The notes under the pieces: model-generated
Seen by the model: only the letters and a program-made list of their open reading frames with translations
What the model was told of the DNA's origin: nothing
The model's database searches: none
Assembly: GCA_007115705.1 (NCBI GenBank)
Contig: QXEO01001841.1
Location: forward strand, 1-64,000
Length of the DNA: 64,000 bases
Origin: Dactylis glomerata
Lineage: Eukaryota; Streptophyta; Magnoliopsida; Poales; Poaceae
Direction of reading: 5' to 3'
Shown: one piece after another, positions 22,500 through 34,327 of the stretch
Layout of the letters: each line of letters opens with the position of its first letter
Position numbering within the stretch: position 1 is the first letter of the stretch
Position numbers and translations under genes: made by a program

Positions 22500-24380
22500 T
22501 TAGTATCCACACCCTCCACTCCCGCCGCCGCCGGAGGACGCCGCCGGGCTAAGCCCACGCAGCAGACGGCGGTGGCGGGCCTTCCCCTCCTCGCGTGGCC
22601 AGGGACGGTGACGAGGTTCTAACCGGTAATGCCCATGTTTAGGGCTTTCGATTCATGGAGAGAGCGTGGACGCTGGTGGATTTGACGGCTTCAGACAGAA
22701 ACAGGACGCACACGAGAGTTTATCCAGGTTTGACCCCCCGGAGGGTAAAGACCTACATCCTGCTTGTCTGATCTTGTATTGCTGGTGTATTTGAAGCTGT
22801 TACAATGGTGCGTAGATGAGATCTGGCGGAGGTGGAAGAATATGGCGTGTGCTAGCCTATGCACGTGGGATCTATGCGAGATCAGAGATTGCCTCTCCCC
22901 TTCTTGGCCGCCCCTCCTCGCCCTTATATGGGGGGCGAGGTCTCGGGATCCAGTCCAAGTCGGTTACAGGTGTATGCGAACCATAATTAGTCTTGGGCTT
23001 CTTGGGCTTCGAGTGTCCATCTTGTTCTTGGGCCGTAGCAGGTATGCCAATGATGAGGACCCGAAGGGTCGTTCGCTCGTCACACGGCGAGAAGCCTCTC
23101 CTTCAAGCGCGGTGGGGATCTCCGGCTGGAGCAGTGCGTCGGCCCTTGACGGCGTGGTCCTTCAGCGGAGCTGGACGTCGGGGCCGGGTGGCTGTGGAGG
23201 CCGCGGGGGTGGCTCGGGGGTCAGATCTAGGGAGAGCGCATGTGGCCGCCGACACTCTGCTCCGGGCATTGGGTCGGCGCTGGCCGGCGCCCCTTCTCTC
23301 TATGGTGCTTCGCCGGTGTCCCTTATGGTATGGGCGCTGCTTGGTTGGTGGTAGGCTAGTGCTATCCATCTTCATCTCCGCGTGGTGCAGCTGATGCCGG
23401 CGTGCTCACTGAGCCCTCTTCAGGAGTTGGGGCTCATCGGTTCCTGCCGGCGACGAGGAAGGTGGTGGCCTTGGTGTGGCGGCGGCGCGGTAGCCATGTC
23501 AAGGGTGTGCGGGCCAGTTGAAGCTCGGACCGATTGCGTGGGGTGGTGGTCAAGCAACTCCGAGCGAAAGCTCGCCCGACTTCATTGGGCCGACGGCGGT
23601 GGCGCCTGTGGGCGTCACTCTCCTCCTTGGAGGCACCTTCGTGGAGTCTTCTTCGACCTTTCCGGCCTCGGAGCAAGCTCATCAGGTGAAAGCTTAGACC
23701 CGTTGGGTCGGGCGACGAGTTTCCTCCTTTGGGGCGTCGCTTTGATGATCTTGCTCCCGTCGTTCTTCTCGGTGGGCTGGACGCATGCGACTTCGCGGTG
23801 GATGGCCGACAATGAGGGGTTTCTGCGTTGTGGCTTGCGTGGCGACGACAATGCTAATGAGCGATTGTTTGGTCGCGGCAATGACTTTGGTAGTTGGCTC
23901 TTGTTCCGGCGTGTCCGAGGGGCCTTCGAGTTGGTCTTCCCCTGCTGTGAAGTCGGAGCTACAGTGTAGTTGGACCTATGGCGACGATGCCCTGTGGCGG
24001 GCGGTCTGGTTGTGATTGTCGTCAGAATCAGAGCTGACAGTATCCTGTGCGAGGAGTCATCTGTTTGGCATAGGCCAACACGGGCTTCATGAGGCCGTCG
24101 CGGCGGGATCTTCCTTGGTGGTCGTTCTTCGGCGAAGTCGGAGTCGCTGGCTCATGGAAGGAGTAATGACGATGACGCCGACCGACAACCTCGACGATAC
24201 TCGTTTGCAGCGGTGTGTGTGCGGTTTGTGTTTGTAGCCAGGGTGGCTGTGCGTGCCCTAGCGATGGTTGTGCTCCATGACGATCGTCGAGGATGTTTGT
24301 ATCGGCTTTTGGCCGGTTTCTCGTTAATTGAATGGCCAACTCTCTTCTCCCTAATTAATGAAAATGATAAATCTGGTGTT
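22500..24380 (+). mobile_element. Retroelement-derived GC-rich DNA ending in a LINE-like tail
   Basis: 22,700-22,770 carries TTTATCCAGGTTTGACCCCC followed by CCTACATCCTGCTTG, a word order often seen in grass retroelement repeats. 23,000-24,290 is GC-rich without a recognised protein. 24,298-24,380 is a LINE-like 3' block (GTATCGGCTTTTGGCCGG, then CAACTCTCTTCTCCCTAATT). It may be more than one element; the inner border is not visible. Confidence 0.35.
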
Positions 24381-25084
24381 TCCTAATCAAGTTTTCTCTC
24401 ATTTTAATTAAGTATTTTTTTAAGATCAAGTAAGTTAAAACTGTTAGCTATAATGTGGCATTTGCCAAAGAGAAAAAGAACAACCGTATGCCTGCTTGGC
24501 ACGCGTTGCTCGAACGTGCATTGTGAGCGCCACGTGCTTGACCGACTCGGGAAGAGCGGCAGATGGCGCCATGGCGGCTCACGTGCGAGGGAGCCGGTGA
24601 GGAAGCAGCGGAGAAGCTTCGCGTGCTCGGAGGTGCTCGCCGGCCGTTTCTGTTGCGACCACGGCGTCGCCACCGGCCGCCTCGGCATCCGCCCACAAGA
24701 TCCAATCTGTCATCTGGGCTCGAGCCTACTGTATATCCCTTCTTTGGACCACACAGTCACTCCAGTCTGCCTTGTGTGACTGCCAGTAGGCCCCACCTGA
24801 TGCTGCATGTCAACTTCGAGTACATATTTCTCTCCGTACAGATACCGTATTATTTATGGAGAAATAGCCGTGCGATACGGCGATACGGCCCCGTCCTTTC
24901 AGCCTCCGTACCGTACAGCTCGTGCTGTCTGATGATCTCCATTAATCCACTAGCACCTGTGTTTCATTTGATTAAGCACGATTTCTGAACATTTTTCAGT
25001 GGTCCGGGCGATGGCTGGCGCGGGAGACAGCACATTTGGATCTTACCAAATGCACAACTAAATTTCGCAAACAATAAGAGCCAG
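24381..25084. other. Intergenic stretch beyond the displaced AKR 3'UTR
   Basis: No gene is supported. It probably represents the original downstream flank of the aldo-keto reductase gene. Confidence 0.4.
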
Positions 25085-25103
25085 CGGAAACCGCGATGCA
25101 GTT

Positions 25104-25109
25104 TTTATT
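25104..25109 (-). terminator. AATAAA poly(A) signal, ancestral AKR 3' end
   Basis: The minus strand reads ATATAAATAAAAACTGC, about 140 nt from the insertion point. It probably directed AKR 3'-end formation before the insertion. Confidence 0.55.
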
Positions 25110-25241
25110 TATATTACACAATCATGTTTACAGATCATGGAAAGAGCGCGCCGATCTCTGCATCTGCAATGCATCGCCTTCACTTCTTCAGCACCCATGC
25201 GTTATTCGAGCCATGCTACCTCTTTCAGTACCACAGGCTTA

Positions 25242-25246
25242 CAGGA
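25242..25246. repeat. Target site duplication CAGGA, left
   Basis: CAGGA directly abuts the TGCGG... end of LTR copy A. It matches CAGGA at 60,803-60,807, which abuts LTR copy C. Five base pairs is the usual duplication for Ty3/gypsy integration. Confidence 0.85.
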
Positions 25247-28200
25247 TGCGGTGACCCAGCATACCACTGCATGTTGTAGTATGCAAGTCGTTGATATAAC
25301 ACTTGCGGAACAAGCCTCCACAAATATTACATCCCTCAGAATGGTACAACAGAAACATTGCGGGCCCAAATACAAATTGATCCACATTTATTACAGACCA
25401 AAGCGTGATGATACCGAAATGCTCCCAATAAAGAGAACACCTCAAGTGCTTAGTGTTACAGCAACTGAAAAGCTCAAATAATTAAACATGAGAAGAACTC
25501 AACAACTTATTCATATTCTACAGTTGCTCGGTTCCTCGGCTCCAGTACTACTCTAATAGTTAGTATTCCTTCACTCTGACTCTTCGCCGGAGGATGCCCC
25601 GTAGCGAATGATGTAATCCACGTCTTCGACACCGCGAGAGAGATCTGGCTCTTCGTAGAAGATGTCCTGCTGGCCTTCGATTGCGTTCAGAGTGGCTTCA
25701 TCGAGCTTTTCACAGTCTAGCAAGGGTTTAAGAGATTGGGGTGAGTAACGAGCGTTACCCAGCAAGTTTCTTTAGTAAGAAGTTGTGTGATATGCACCAA
25801 CTACAGCCACAGACCCAAAAGAGTCGTAGGCCTATGCAAGGTTTTATCAAGGTTTCTTGAAAGGTTGCTTTTACTTTAAAAAACTATGCCCAACAGCCAA
25901 CACAGGTGTAGTGCCTTGAGAGGACCTTTCCTGCGGCGTTCGCAGCTCCTTCCCGGAACAAGGGGTAACATGTCACATCCTTTTACACTCTGCAGAGGTG
26001 TGTCCTTCCAAAAGAGATCAAAGCCTTGCTGCACAACCGGGCGTACATTCCCGTCCACACTTCCTTGGTGTGGGGCCTAGTCATTGATCCAAGCCAATCA
26101 CTGCCTCCTCCGCACAACGCATGCCCACCCAATTCACGCATAGCAGGTTATGCCCCTGATATTCACCCCCAACGATGAAGTACCTAGGCGCCCCTTGCGG
26201 ACCATCATAGACACCAGTGGCCGTGGGCACTAAGGGGTCCCACCCATGTGCACGTATTCTCGCAAGACATACGGCGAACAGTAGCTGAGTGTCCGTTGAC
26301 ATGCGAACGAGAGAAGATACAGCTGACTTTCCCGTCCCATTCCAAGTCTCTTGGATGACATGGTTTTTACGGCGCTAGAATAACTGTGGCATTGGTTGTT
26401 AATCCTAGGTTTGCTTTCCCGTGCAAGTGGAACCTCCACCACCACAATCTTACCGTGGTTCCACCTGCCAGCCTTCCTAGGTTATCACCACTGGTCGATA
26501 ACCACTAGTCATGTTCATTTATGAAAATAGGTTTTCCATCCCTTTTGAAATGTTAGAGTTCGAAGTCATCACTTTGCAAGAAGTTTCAAAACCAGTGCAA
26601 TCAAGAGATATGAGCAAGATAAACTTGCCTTGTGACTGAAAGGTAATGGAGTCGGATACTTGGCGTTGCTCCTGATCTCCTTGTTCTACAGAAATCCAAG
26701 TATTGTCCGATAAGGACAATGTTTCAAGATACAAATGGATGCTATGCACAATGATATGCTATGCATGGTGAGTTATGAACTTAATTTTCTTATTTGTGTG
26801 TTTTACCCACTTTCTAGGGTTTAAAGACTTTCTATAAACACAAATTGTATTTGTGTGTTTTACCCTATTGAAGTGTTAAGACAATTTAATAAAGATTTTG
26901 AATTAAAGTTTAAGTTATAAAACTCTTATTGAGTTAATTGAAAAGGAAAAAGTTTAATTTTTAAAGAAGAAATTCAATTTTTAATAATAATATAGGTATT
27001 AATTAAGGTTTTCGAAAATAGAATTTAAAAGCTTTAAAATAGATCTAAAACATTAATTCAGAGATTGGAATTTATTTTAATATTTAATTCATTAATGAAT
27101 AAGAAAGTGTTTTATTAATGTTATTTGAATTTTTGAATTTGATTTGAATTCAGGAAAGGAGATAACATTTGAATTTGAACTTTTGATTTAAAACAATTTG
27201 CCAAGGCCTGCCTGGCCCAACTGGCCTGCTAGCCCAACCGGCCCACCCGGCTCGGCTAAGCCAACCGGCTCGGGTCTGGGTCGGTCAACCGACCCAGCCC
27301 AACCCTCACACGCTCACCCCTCTCCCTCTCGAGTTCGCTGGCGATCTGGATCGCCGCCGCCGTCGCCTGGCCATTCCGGCCGACTCCGGCGACCTCCGCC
27401 GTAGCCCCTTGGACAGAATGGTCGCCTCCACTTCCTCTTCCTACTCCTCCAGTTGGAATCTGCGGAAACTTCCTCTCCGAGGAGATCTGGATGGTGTTCC
27501 CCCTTGGGATCCGCCGCCACCAAACGCCTCCGGTTTGGTGCTTCGCCCAGCCTCTTCTCCTATGCTTGCTGTGCACCCTCTGGTGCTTGAGTTGCACGAG
27601 AACTCGTCGGTGGAAGCGCCGTGGTGTGGTGCTCCCGGTGAGTGCTCGGTGAAGTCCACCTCGGGTAGCATCTAGCCGGCCGCGCGGGCACTGCCCCGCC
27701 ATGCCGTCTGGACAAGCGCCCGGGCGCACGGTGAGTGCTTTCTTCATCTCCTCTACCCCTCTCTTCTCTGCTCTGGCTATGGTCTCTGGCCACCTGGGCA
27801 TGACCAGTGAGCCAAGCTCACAGGCTAGCTTGATTCAGTGATTCCTAGTCAGTGGTAAGTTGCTTGCTTCTGGAATGATCTAGTTGTGTTCACTACTCTG
27901 ACAGAACATTTCTATGGCAGAAATGTTGTTCTGAACCTTGCCCTGTTGCAAGCCTTCAGTTAACTCCTGAGCCAAGCTATGCTAGATTATCATCCTGTGA
28001 TTTTTGGTATCTGATGGTTACTTACTGAATTCCTAGATTCAGTGTTACACTATGTCTGGTCCTGTGATGAATTGGTTTGCTGTGCTTGCTTTCAGTTAAG
28101 TGTGGCTGTGCTGAAGCATGTGGTACCCTAGCTGTTTTCTCAAGTCCTCTATCAGGGTTTTGGTAATGCCAAGATTACTGATATGAATCTTGCAATGTTT

Positions 28201-29894
28201 GCAAAGATTCCATTATCTGTTGATAGATATGTTGATGATTCCTAGCTTAACATAGCTTAGGAAAATGATTTTATTGCTGCACTTGCCTATACTGTTCAGT
28301 GAAAGACTTGTTGTGTTGAGGTGCAGGATCTTCTGATCCTGTGCCCAGCAACTATCTTGTGATGGCTTGCTTTTGGTGAAATTTGCCCCTAGAATAGGCA
28401 TGTGATGTTGGTCTGAGGCCACTCACACACTTGTGAGATGATTTGTTTGCTTGTTTAGCCAGAGTGTTGTGGTTTATTTGTGATATGGATCTTGTTGTGT
28501 GACTGAGGTGCATATCCTATTGGATATGTGCCCAGCACAACCAGTTCATGTGCAAGCTCTACTCTTGCTAAGCTAAACTTGCCAGTGAAGTGTCAAACTG
28601 AGGCTATTTATTTGATTCAAGCATTTTGGCTTTGTAAAAGAACTCCCAGTGATGTACTGAGCAAAGCTTCACTTTGCTAGTCTGAGGGAAATAGATTCTC
28701 AATCCATCCATGCATGTAAACATATGTTGGCAATACTTGCTTGTATTATTTGCAAGGAAATCCACCTGTGATTGAGGTATGGATGATGTGGTCTTGAGAA
28801 TGATTTGCTGTTGCTACTGGTTCTTGATGCAGTGATGACTACTCTGATTGCCTGCCCTTCTCCTCCTTGATCGTGTCCTGGCTTGCCTGCCCTTCTCCTC
28901 CTTGGTCAGCTTCTAATGGCTTGCCTTCTCCTCCTGATCAGGGACTGCTCCACCTTGCCTTGATCTTCAGCTTCTATGGTTCAATCCATGGAGTATATTG
29001 GATGGTGTTCTAGTGTGTACTGGTGCTGTGTGCAAGAACAGTGGTGTTCTTGTGTTTGTCCAGTGCTGGTCGAGTGAGCTACTATCTCCTGGCCGAGCTG
29101 ATCTACTCCAGCAGCTGCTACTCTTCTTTGCTGTGGTGCTGACAGCACCACACCCAGTCAGGGTGACTGAGCTGCTTGTGAGCGGCTGCTCTGCTTGCCA
29201 ACCAGGCTTGACCTGATCCTCACTTCTCTCTCTCTGATGCTCTGAATGCTAAAGTGTTGGGTGCACATTCAGTTTGTACCAATGTTAAAAGAACAGATAC
29301 TAAACTTGGTCAAATACACTCGATGATGCAATGGCAAAATTATTTGCCCTAGTCTGAGAGTAAACTCTCTAACTCCTAATCTTTTACTTTGCTTCTCTGT
29401 GCTTTGTTTTTGCAGGTTACATCTTATGAAGATCTAGAAGATAATCTCCATGAAGATTATTAGATATAGTTTAGTTTTAGGTTTCTTTTTGATTATATCT
29501 GATGTAATCTTCTTTTTATGTAATAAATATGTAAAGACATTGTATTGATGTATAATATCAATAAAGTACTATTTCTATTTGTTTTATATTCTATTTCCAT
29601 TTCTATTATTCAATTAATGTATAATTGAATTATTTCTTTATTAATTATTGAATATTCAAATTTGAAATAATTCAACAATCATTTTAATTTCTAAATTCAC
29701 TTAACAATATCATCCAGAGATCATAGCAAACTCTTAGCAATCAAAACACCTCTAACTCTAAAGATGCTTTGAAAGAAGTTCACTCTCCCAGGTTTTCTTT
29801 TCTTTTGCGAAAAATTTACTCAGATTTTAGATGCATGAATGCACAGAGGTCCTAGTTCTACCTTTCGTTTAGTCCTAAATGCTGGGATATTACA
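25247..29894 (-). repeat. LTR family 1, copy A (3' LTR)
   Basis: 4,648 bp. On the minus strand it starts TGTAATATCCCAGC at 29,894, right after a polypurine tract, and ends GGGTCACCGCA at 25,247. It holds a GC-rich block at about 27,190-27,800 between AT-rich flanks. It is nearly identical by eye to copies B and C. Confidence 0.9.
27701..29463 (+). other. Antisense spliced mini-ORF inside LTR copy A
   Basis: On the strand opposite to the element, an ATG at 27,701 opens ten codons to a strong donor (CGCACG|GTGAGT at 27,731). An acceptor after a pyrimidine tract (TTTTTGCAG, ending 29,415) begins 15 codons, VTSYEDLEDNLHEDY, and a stop at 29,461-29,463. The junction is phase 0. AATAAA signals follow at about 29,521 and 29,559. 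Donor, acceptor and reading frame persist in copies B and C. No function is known; it may be chance or an antisense transcript. Confidence 0.3.
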
Positions 29895-29916
29895 ATCTGC
29901 CCCCCCCCCCCCTTAT
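29895..29916 (-). other. Polypurine tract with a 13-G run
   Basis: Plus-strand C13 at 29,900-29,912 reads on the minus strand as AAGGGGG...CAGAT directly before the LTR start. This is the position of the plus-strand primer of an LTR retrotransposon. The corresponding tract before the family 2 LTR has only five G (34,306-34,317). Confidence 0.8.
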
Positions 29917-29934
29917 CAGAACTTCGTCCCGAAG

Positions 29935-30600
29935 TTAAAACTTTGTGTACCTGAAGAGTTCTGGATAATCTTGTCTCAAATCCTCCTCTTTTTCCCAAGT
30001 TGCTTCCCTTTCGGAGTGATGATTCCATTGTACTTTACAGAATTTGATTGCACGGTTCCGAAGCTTCTTCCAGTTTTCCTCTAAGATCTTTATTGGCTTT
30101 TCCTCATAAGTCAAGTCTGCTTGAAGATCTAGGTCATCATGTGTAACCGAGTCTTCAGGTGCTTTTAGACACTTTCGAAGTTGAGAAACATGGAAAACAT
30201 TGTGAACCTGCTTCAATTTCGCTGGAAGCTCCAATTCAAAAGCAACACTTCGGTTGTGACCGAGTATCTTGAATGGTCCAATGTATCTTGGGCTTAACTT
30301 CCCTTTAATACTGAACCTCTTGACTCCTTTCATAGGACTAACCTTTAGATAGACCAAATCCCCCACTTTGGGTTCCCATGTCCGCCTCTTTTGATCTGCA
30401 TAACTCTTTTGCCGACTCTGGGCTATCTTCAAACGGTCACGGATAGTATCAATGATACATTGCTTCTCTTGGATGAAATCAGTTTCAAATTCATGGTTGC
30501 CTCCAGGCTCAAACCAACATATTGGAGATCTGCACTTACGTCCATATAATGCTTCAAATGGTGCTGCTTTCAAACTGCTTTGATAACTGTTGTTGTTGTG
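29935..30600 (-). pseudogene. Family 1 pol C-terminus: integrase end and chromodomain
   Basis: The minus-strand frame begins in the integrase tail (KAAPFEALYGRKCRSP, preceded by a YQSSL-type stretch). It continues through the GPFKILGHN and HNVFHVSQLRKCL motifs and ends in a chromodomain-like region (IKILEENWKKLRNRAIKFCK, VQWNHHSEREATWE) and a stop at 29,935. Chromodomains mark chromoviruses and can direct integration to particular chromatin. Homology to the rest of pol stops at about 30,600, where an unrelated LTR fragment begins. The part present is intact; the gene is not. Confidence 0.85.
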
Positions 30601-32082
30601 CCCATATTATCAGTGCCTTCCTGTACCTATCCAAGATGTAACTAAGCGTTGCCCAGAAAAGTATGAAAGTCAGTGAGAGCATTTCAGAGAGTTTAAAAAG
30701 ATTAATTTCGTGTCCTGCTATCTCTGTTTTCAGAAAATAACCTGAACTTGTAAATGGCATAACTAATTCCCTGTTTATCGGAAAAATACAAATGACCTAT
30801 CAAAATCTTCAGAAAAATAAGATCTACATGTTTATGCATTAATCATGCATGTTTAATTAACTTTTAACCCTGTTTCAATAGGAGAACAATTCGAACACTT
30901 TATTTAAATATGGGGTTATTGGAATGCTATGTCTTGAGCATCTCAACTCCATTTAATTTGGTGATCTTGATGTTCTGTAAGCATTAAAATGTCATATCAT
31001 CATGCTTGTTTGCGCATCGATGCATTGTATTGAATGTGTTATTTTCTTTCCGGTGTTTCTTCTTCTCGATAGAATCCGAGACCACGTCCGAGATCAACGC
31101 CAATACTGATCAGATCAACTACATCGAAGCACAAGGCAAGCGTAATCCCTTTTGATGCATTTCTAATCCTATGGTTTACAAATGTTTTGAGCCTCCACCA
31201 TATTTGCATGCGTTCAACTGTCTTTTGCCGAAACATAGAGTAACCTATTCTGATGCATGCCCTGCTATTGTCAACTATATATCTATGATCCACTGCTCCT
31301 AGCATGACTAGGTTATGCTTTAGCGTCACCGGAAACTTACTATTCTATGCTTAGCCATGCTTAGTATTTACTGTTGCAATTCCGGTATCTGGGTTTGAAG
31401 CTTATATGAATCTAGCATGATAGATTGTCGTGGTACTGTGGAGAATTGATAAAACTTGGCAATAGGCATGGATGAGCCGCCACGCGAGTTGTGGTTATTT
31501 GACTCATTCTTGTCGCCCTAGGACCCAAGTTCTTGTCTCTTGATCCAAGACGAGCGTACAACCGCACGTGGAGGTATGGGACTCCTGTCGACTGACTAAC
31601 TTGCTTAGACTTATCCATGAGCTACCTAGTCTGGGCTTTCTATTCGACATACGCATCGAAAATGTTTTGAAATGAGACGGTGGAAAAGGTGCATACATAC
31701 AGGGACGTGGCCGAGGTTGATTGAGGTGGATTCCTCTGGTAAACCAATCTCGACTCACAACAAAAGGTTCCACATCGGAGAAAGGCCGTCTTGCGATGGC
31801 GGACTTAGACCTTTTGGCGTGGCTCATGGAATAGGTCGACGTAAGGTAAAGGTTGTAGGCGATCATCACCCCGCTAAGATTCTTAGCGAGGGTCCAGGGG
31901 ACGATCGTCACGTGTGGGCAAAGTTGTGCACCCCTGCAGGGTTAAATCTTTTCGAAAAGCCGTGTCCACGGTTATGGACGACTTGGAGACAGATACTAGA
32001 TCATAGACAACATGAACTTAATCGTAAAAGTGCCAACTTAAGAGTGAGACTCTGGATCACTTCCTCAGGGTCGAGGGGGTGA
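30600..32082 (+). repeat. Family 2-like LTR fragment, sense plus
   Basis: It aligns as the reverse complement of about 37,751-39,125 in the family 2 LTR. The stretch 31,163-32,082 is close to 37,751-38,666. The part 30,600-31,162 is more diverged. It abuts the broken integrase end at its left. Confidence 0.75.
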
Positions 32083-32270
32083 TGGTTTACAAATGCATCA
32101 AAAGGGATTACGCTTGCCTTGTGCTTCGATGTAGTTGATCTGAATAGTTTCGGCATTGATCTCAGACGCGGTCTCGGATTCTACCGAGAGGAAGAAGCAC
32201 CAGAAAGGAAACAACACATTCAATACAAATGCATCGATGCGCAATCAAGCATGATGATATGACATGTTCA
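30985..32270. repeat. Foldback: arms of about 180 bp around a 0.93-kb loop
   Basis: 30,985-31,162 and 32,091-32,270 are inverted copies (for example CATCGAAGCACAAGGCAAGC against GCTTGCCTTGTGCTTCGATG). Weaker inverted similarity continues outward to about 30,650 and 32,600. The loop is LTR-derived. Confidence 0.75.
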
Positions 32271-32639
32271 TGATGTTGAATTCAAAGATAAACCCTAAGA
32301 CATGGAGATCAAATTGGGAGGGTTTCAGATGCACTAGGGTTTGCATTCCGGTGAACCCTAAATCGAACTAAAAGGGGTATGATTAGTTCTTCTATTTAGG
32401 CAGGGGTTAAAGTTGTATAAACATGCATGAATTTGACATAAACATGTAGAGCATGTTTTTCTGAGCATTTTGGTAGGTCATACATATTTTTCTGACAACT
32501 AGATCAAAAGATATGCATTTTACAAAATTGTACAATTTTCTGTAATTTTCTGAAATAAAATAGGCTCACAGAAACGTTTCACACCCAGGTGGTATCACAT
32601 ATTTAAGATGTTCAAAAATAAACCCTAGAACAAGAATAA
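32083..32639 (-). repeat. Family 2-like LTR fragment, sense minus
   Basis: It matches 38,667-39,125 in the same orientation, including AACATGCATGAATTTGACAT and AAACATGTAGAGCATG. It joins pol coding sequence abruptly at about 32,640. Confidence 0.75.
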
Positions 32640-34281
32640 TGGATTGGAACTCATCAAAGATTATGATGTGGGTCTTAACTATCAACCCGGCAAAGCCAAC
32701 ATCGTGGCTAACGCGCTAAGTCGGAAGTCCTACTGCAATAATCTAATGCTTAAGCAAGCCCAACCTCCTCTTCATGAAGAGTTTGCACGGCTTAATCTTG
32801 AAGTTGTTCCCTCTGGCTTCCTGTCAAACTTGGAAATCAAACCTTCCCTTGAGGAGCAAATCAAAGATCCTCAAAAGCAAGATTCTGACATTGCCATGAT
32901 CAAAAAGAACATTGCTAGCGGGGATGCTAAGTGTTTCTCTCTTGATCATCAAGATACCGTTTATTTCGGTAAACGTCTTGTTGTACCAAACCATCGAGAC
33001 TTAAAAGAGCAAATCCTTAAGGAAGCTCATGAATCACCCCTTTCCATCCATCCTGGAAGCACCAAGATGTATCAGGATCTTCGCCAAAGGTTCTGGTGGA
33101 CTGGGATGAAGCGAGAAATCGCTCAGTATGTTGCTGAATGCGACGTTTGTCGTCGTGTGAAAGCTGAACATCAAAGACCTGCTAGAGTTCTTCAACCATT
33201 ATCTATTCCTGAGTGGAAATGGGATGAAATTGGCATGGATTTCATCACCGGATTTCCAAAAACTCAAAAAGGCAACAATGCAATATGGGTAGTTGTTGAT
33301 CGTCTATCCAAGGTTGCTCATTTCATTCCTATCCGCGAGGATATCACTGCTACTCAACTGGCAGAGCTCTATATTTCTCGGATAGTCACTCTTCACGGTG
33401 TTCCAAAGAAGATTATCTCCGACCGTGGAAGCCTTTTCACCTCCAGGTTCTGGAAAAGCTTTCAAGCAGCTATGGGAACTCATATTTCCTTTAGCACTGC
33501 CTATCATCCGCAAACCGGAGGTCAAACTGAAAGAGTGAATCAAATTCTTGAGGACATGCTCCGAGCTTGTGCTATCTCTTTCGGGAAGAATTGGGAGAAG
33601 TGTCTTCCCTTCGCTGAGTTCTCCTATAACAACAGCTTTCAATCCAGCTTGGGCATGGCACCTTTTGAAGCTCTATATGTAAGAAAATGTCGAACACCGC
33701 TAAATTGGTCTGAAACCGGAGAAAGACAATTCTTTGGGCCGGACATGATCAAAGAAGCAGAAGATCAAGTTCGCCTAATCCGAGAGCGTCTGAAAACTGC
33801 TTAGTCTCGTCAAAAGAGCTATTATGATCGTCATCATCAAGATGTGAGCTATGAAATTGGCGAGAAAGCCTATCTTCGAGTCACACCTCTAAAAGGCGTT
33901 CATCACTTTGGTATCAAAGGCAAATTGGCTCCTCGCTATGTTGGTCCTTTCCCTATTATCGCTAAGCGTGGAGAGCTTGCCTATCAGTTGGAACTTCCTT
34001 CAACATTTCCGGATGTTCATGATGTGTTTCATGTCTCTCAACTCAAGCGTTGTTTCAAAGATCCAATTCGTGGAGTTGATCATACCACTCTTGATCTTCA
34101 GGAAGATCTCACCTATCGGGAGTATCCTGTTCTTATCCTTGATGAAGCTGAAAGAAAAACTCGAGGCCGAACCATCAAATTCCTCAAAGTTCAATGGTAT
34201 CATCATTCTGAACAAGAAGCAACTTGGGAACGAGAGGATCGTCTTCGATCCGAGTACCCTTCCTTTTTCTCTAGTTCTTAG
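32640..34281 (+). pseudogene. Ty3/gypsy pol segment: RNase H end, integrase, chromodomain
   Basis: It opens in the RNase H tail (LELIKDYDVGLNYQPGKAN). Next come the integrase zinc region (IHPGSTKMYQDLRQRFWW, CDVCRRVKAEHQR) and the core with D (GMDFITGFP), D (IISDRGSLFTS) and E (GGQTERVNQILEDML). The C-terminus has GPFPIIAKRGELAYQLELP and a chromodomain (YPVLILDEAERKTRGRTIKF, LKVQWYHHSEQEATWE). An in-frame TAG at 33,802-33,804 breaks the frame. It ends at 34,281, followed by a polypurine tract. It lies 5' of the RT segment that should precede it. Confidence 0.9.
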
Positions 34282-34305
34282 GAATCTCGGGACGAGATTC
34301 TTGTA

Positions 34306-34317
34306 AGGGGGTAGACT
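34306..34317 (+). other. Polypurine tract of the plus-strand element
   Basis: AAGGGGGTAGAC lies directly before TGTAACATCCC, the start of an LTR fragment (34,318-34,373). The order stop codon, tract, LTR is normal for a Ty3/gypsy 3' end. Confidence 0.7.
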
Positions 34318-34327
34318 TGTAACATCC

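Larger units (their letters stand above)
25085..25246 (-). other. Displaced distal 3'UTR of the AKR gene
   Basis: Read on the minus strand, this stretch would continue directly from the CAGGA duplication at 60,803-60,807 if the retroelement complex were removed. It contains an AATAAA signal at 25,104-25,109, so it is a complete-looking UTR end. It lies 35.6 kb from the stop codon. The left boundary is approximate, set about 20 nt past the poly(A) signal. Confidence 0.7.

Noticed and set aside
27256..27801. 181-codon minus frame repeated in the three family 1 LTRs
   Set aside because: It lies in the GC-rich LTR block, has no domain, and its repetition is explained by LTR duplication.
29839..30084. 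Plus-strand open frame over the chromodomain region
   Set aside because: Antisense shadow of the minus-strand integrase/chromodomain frame.
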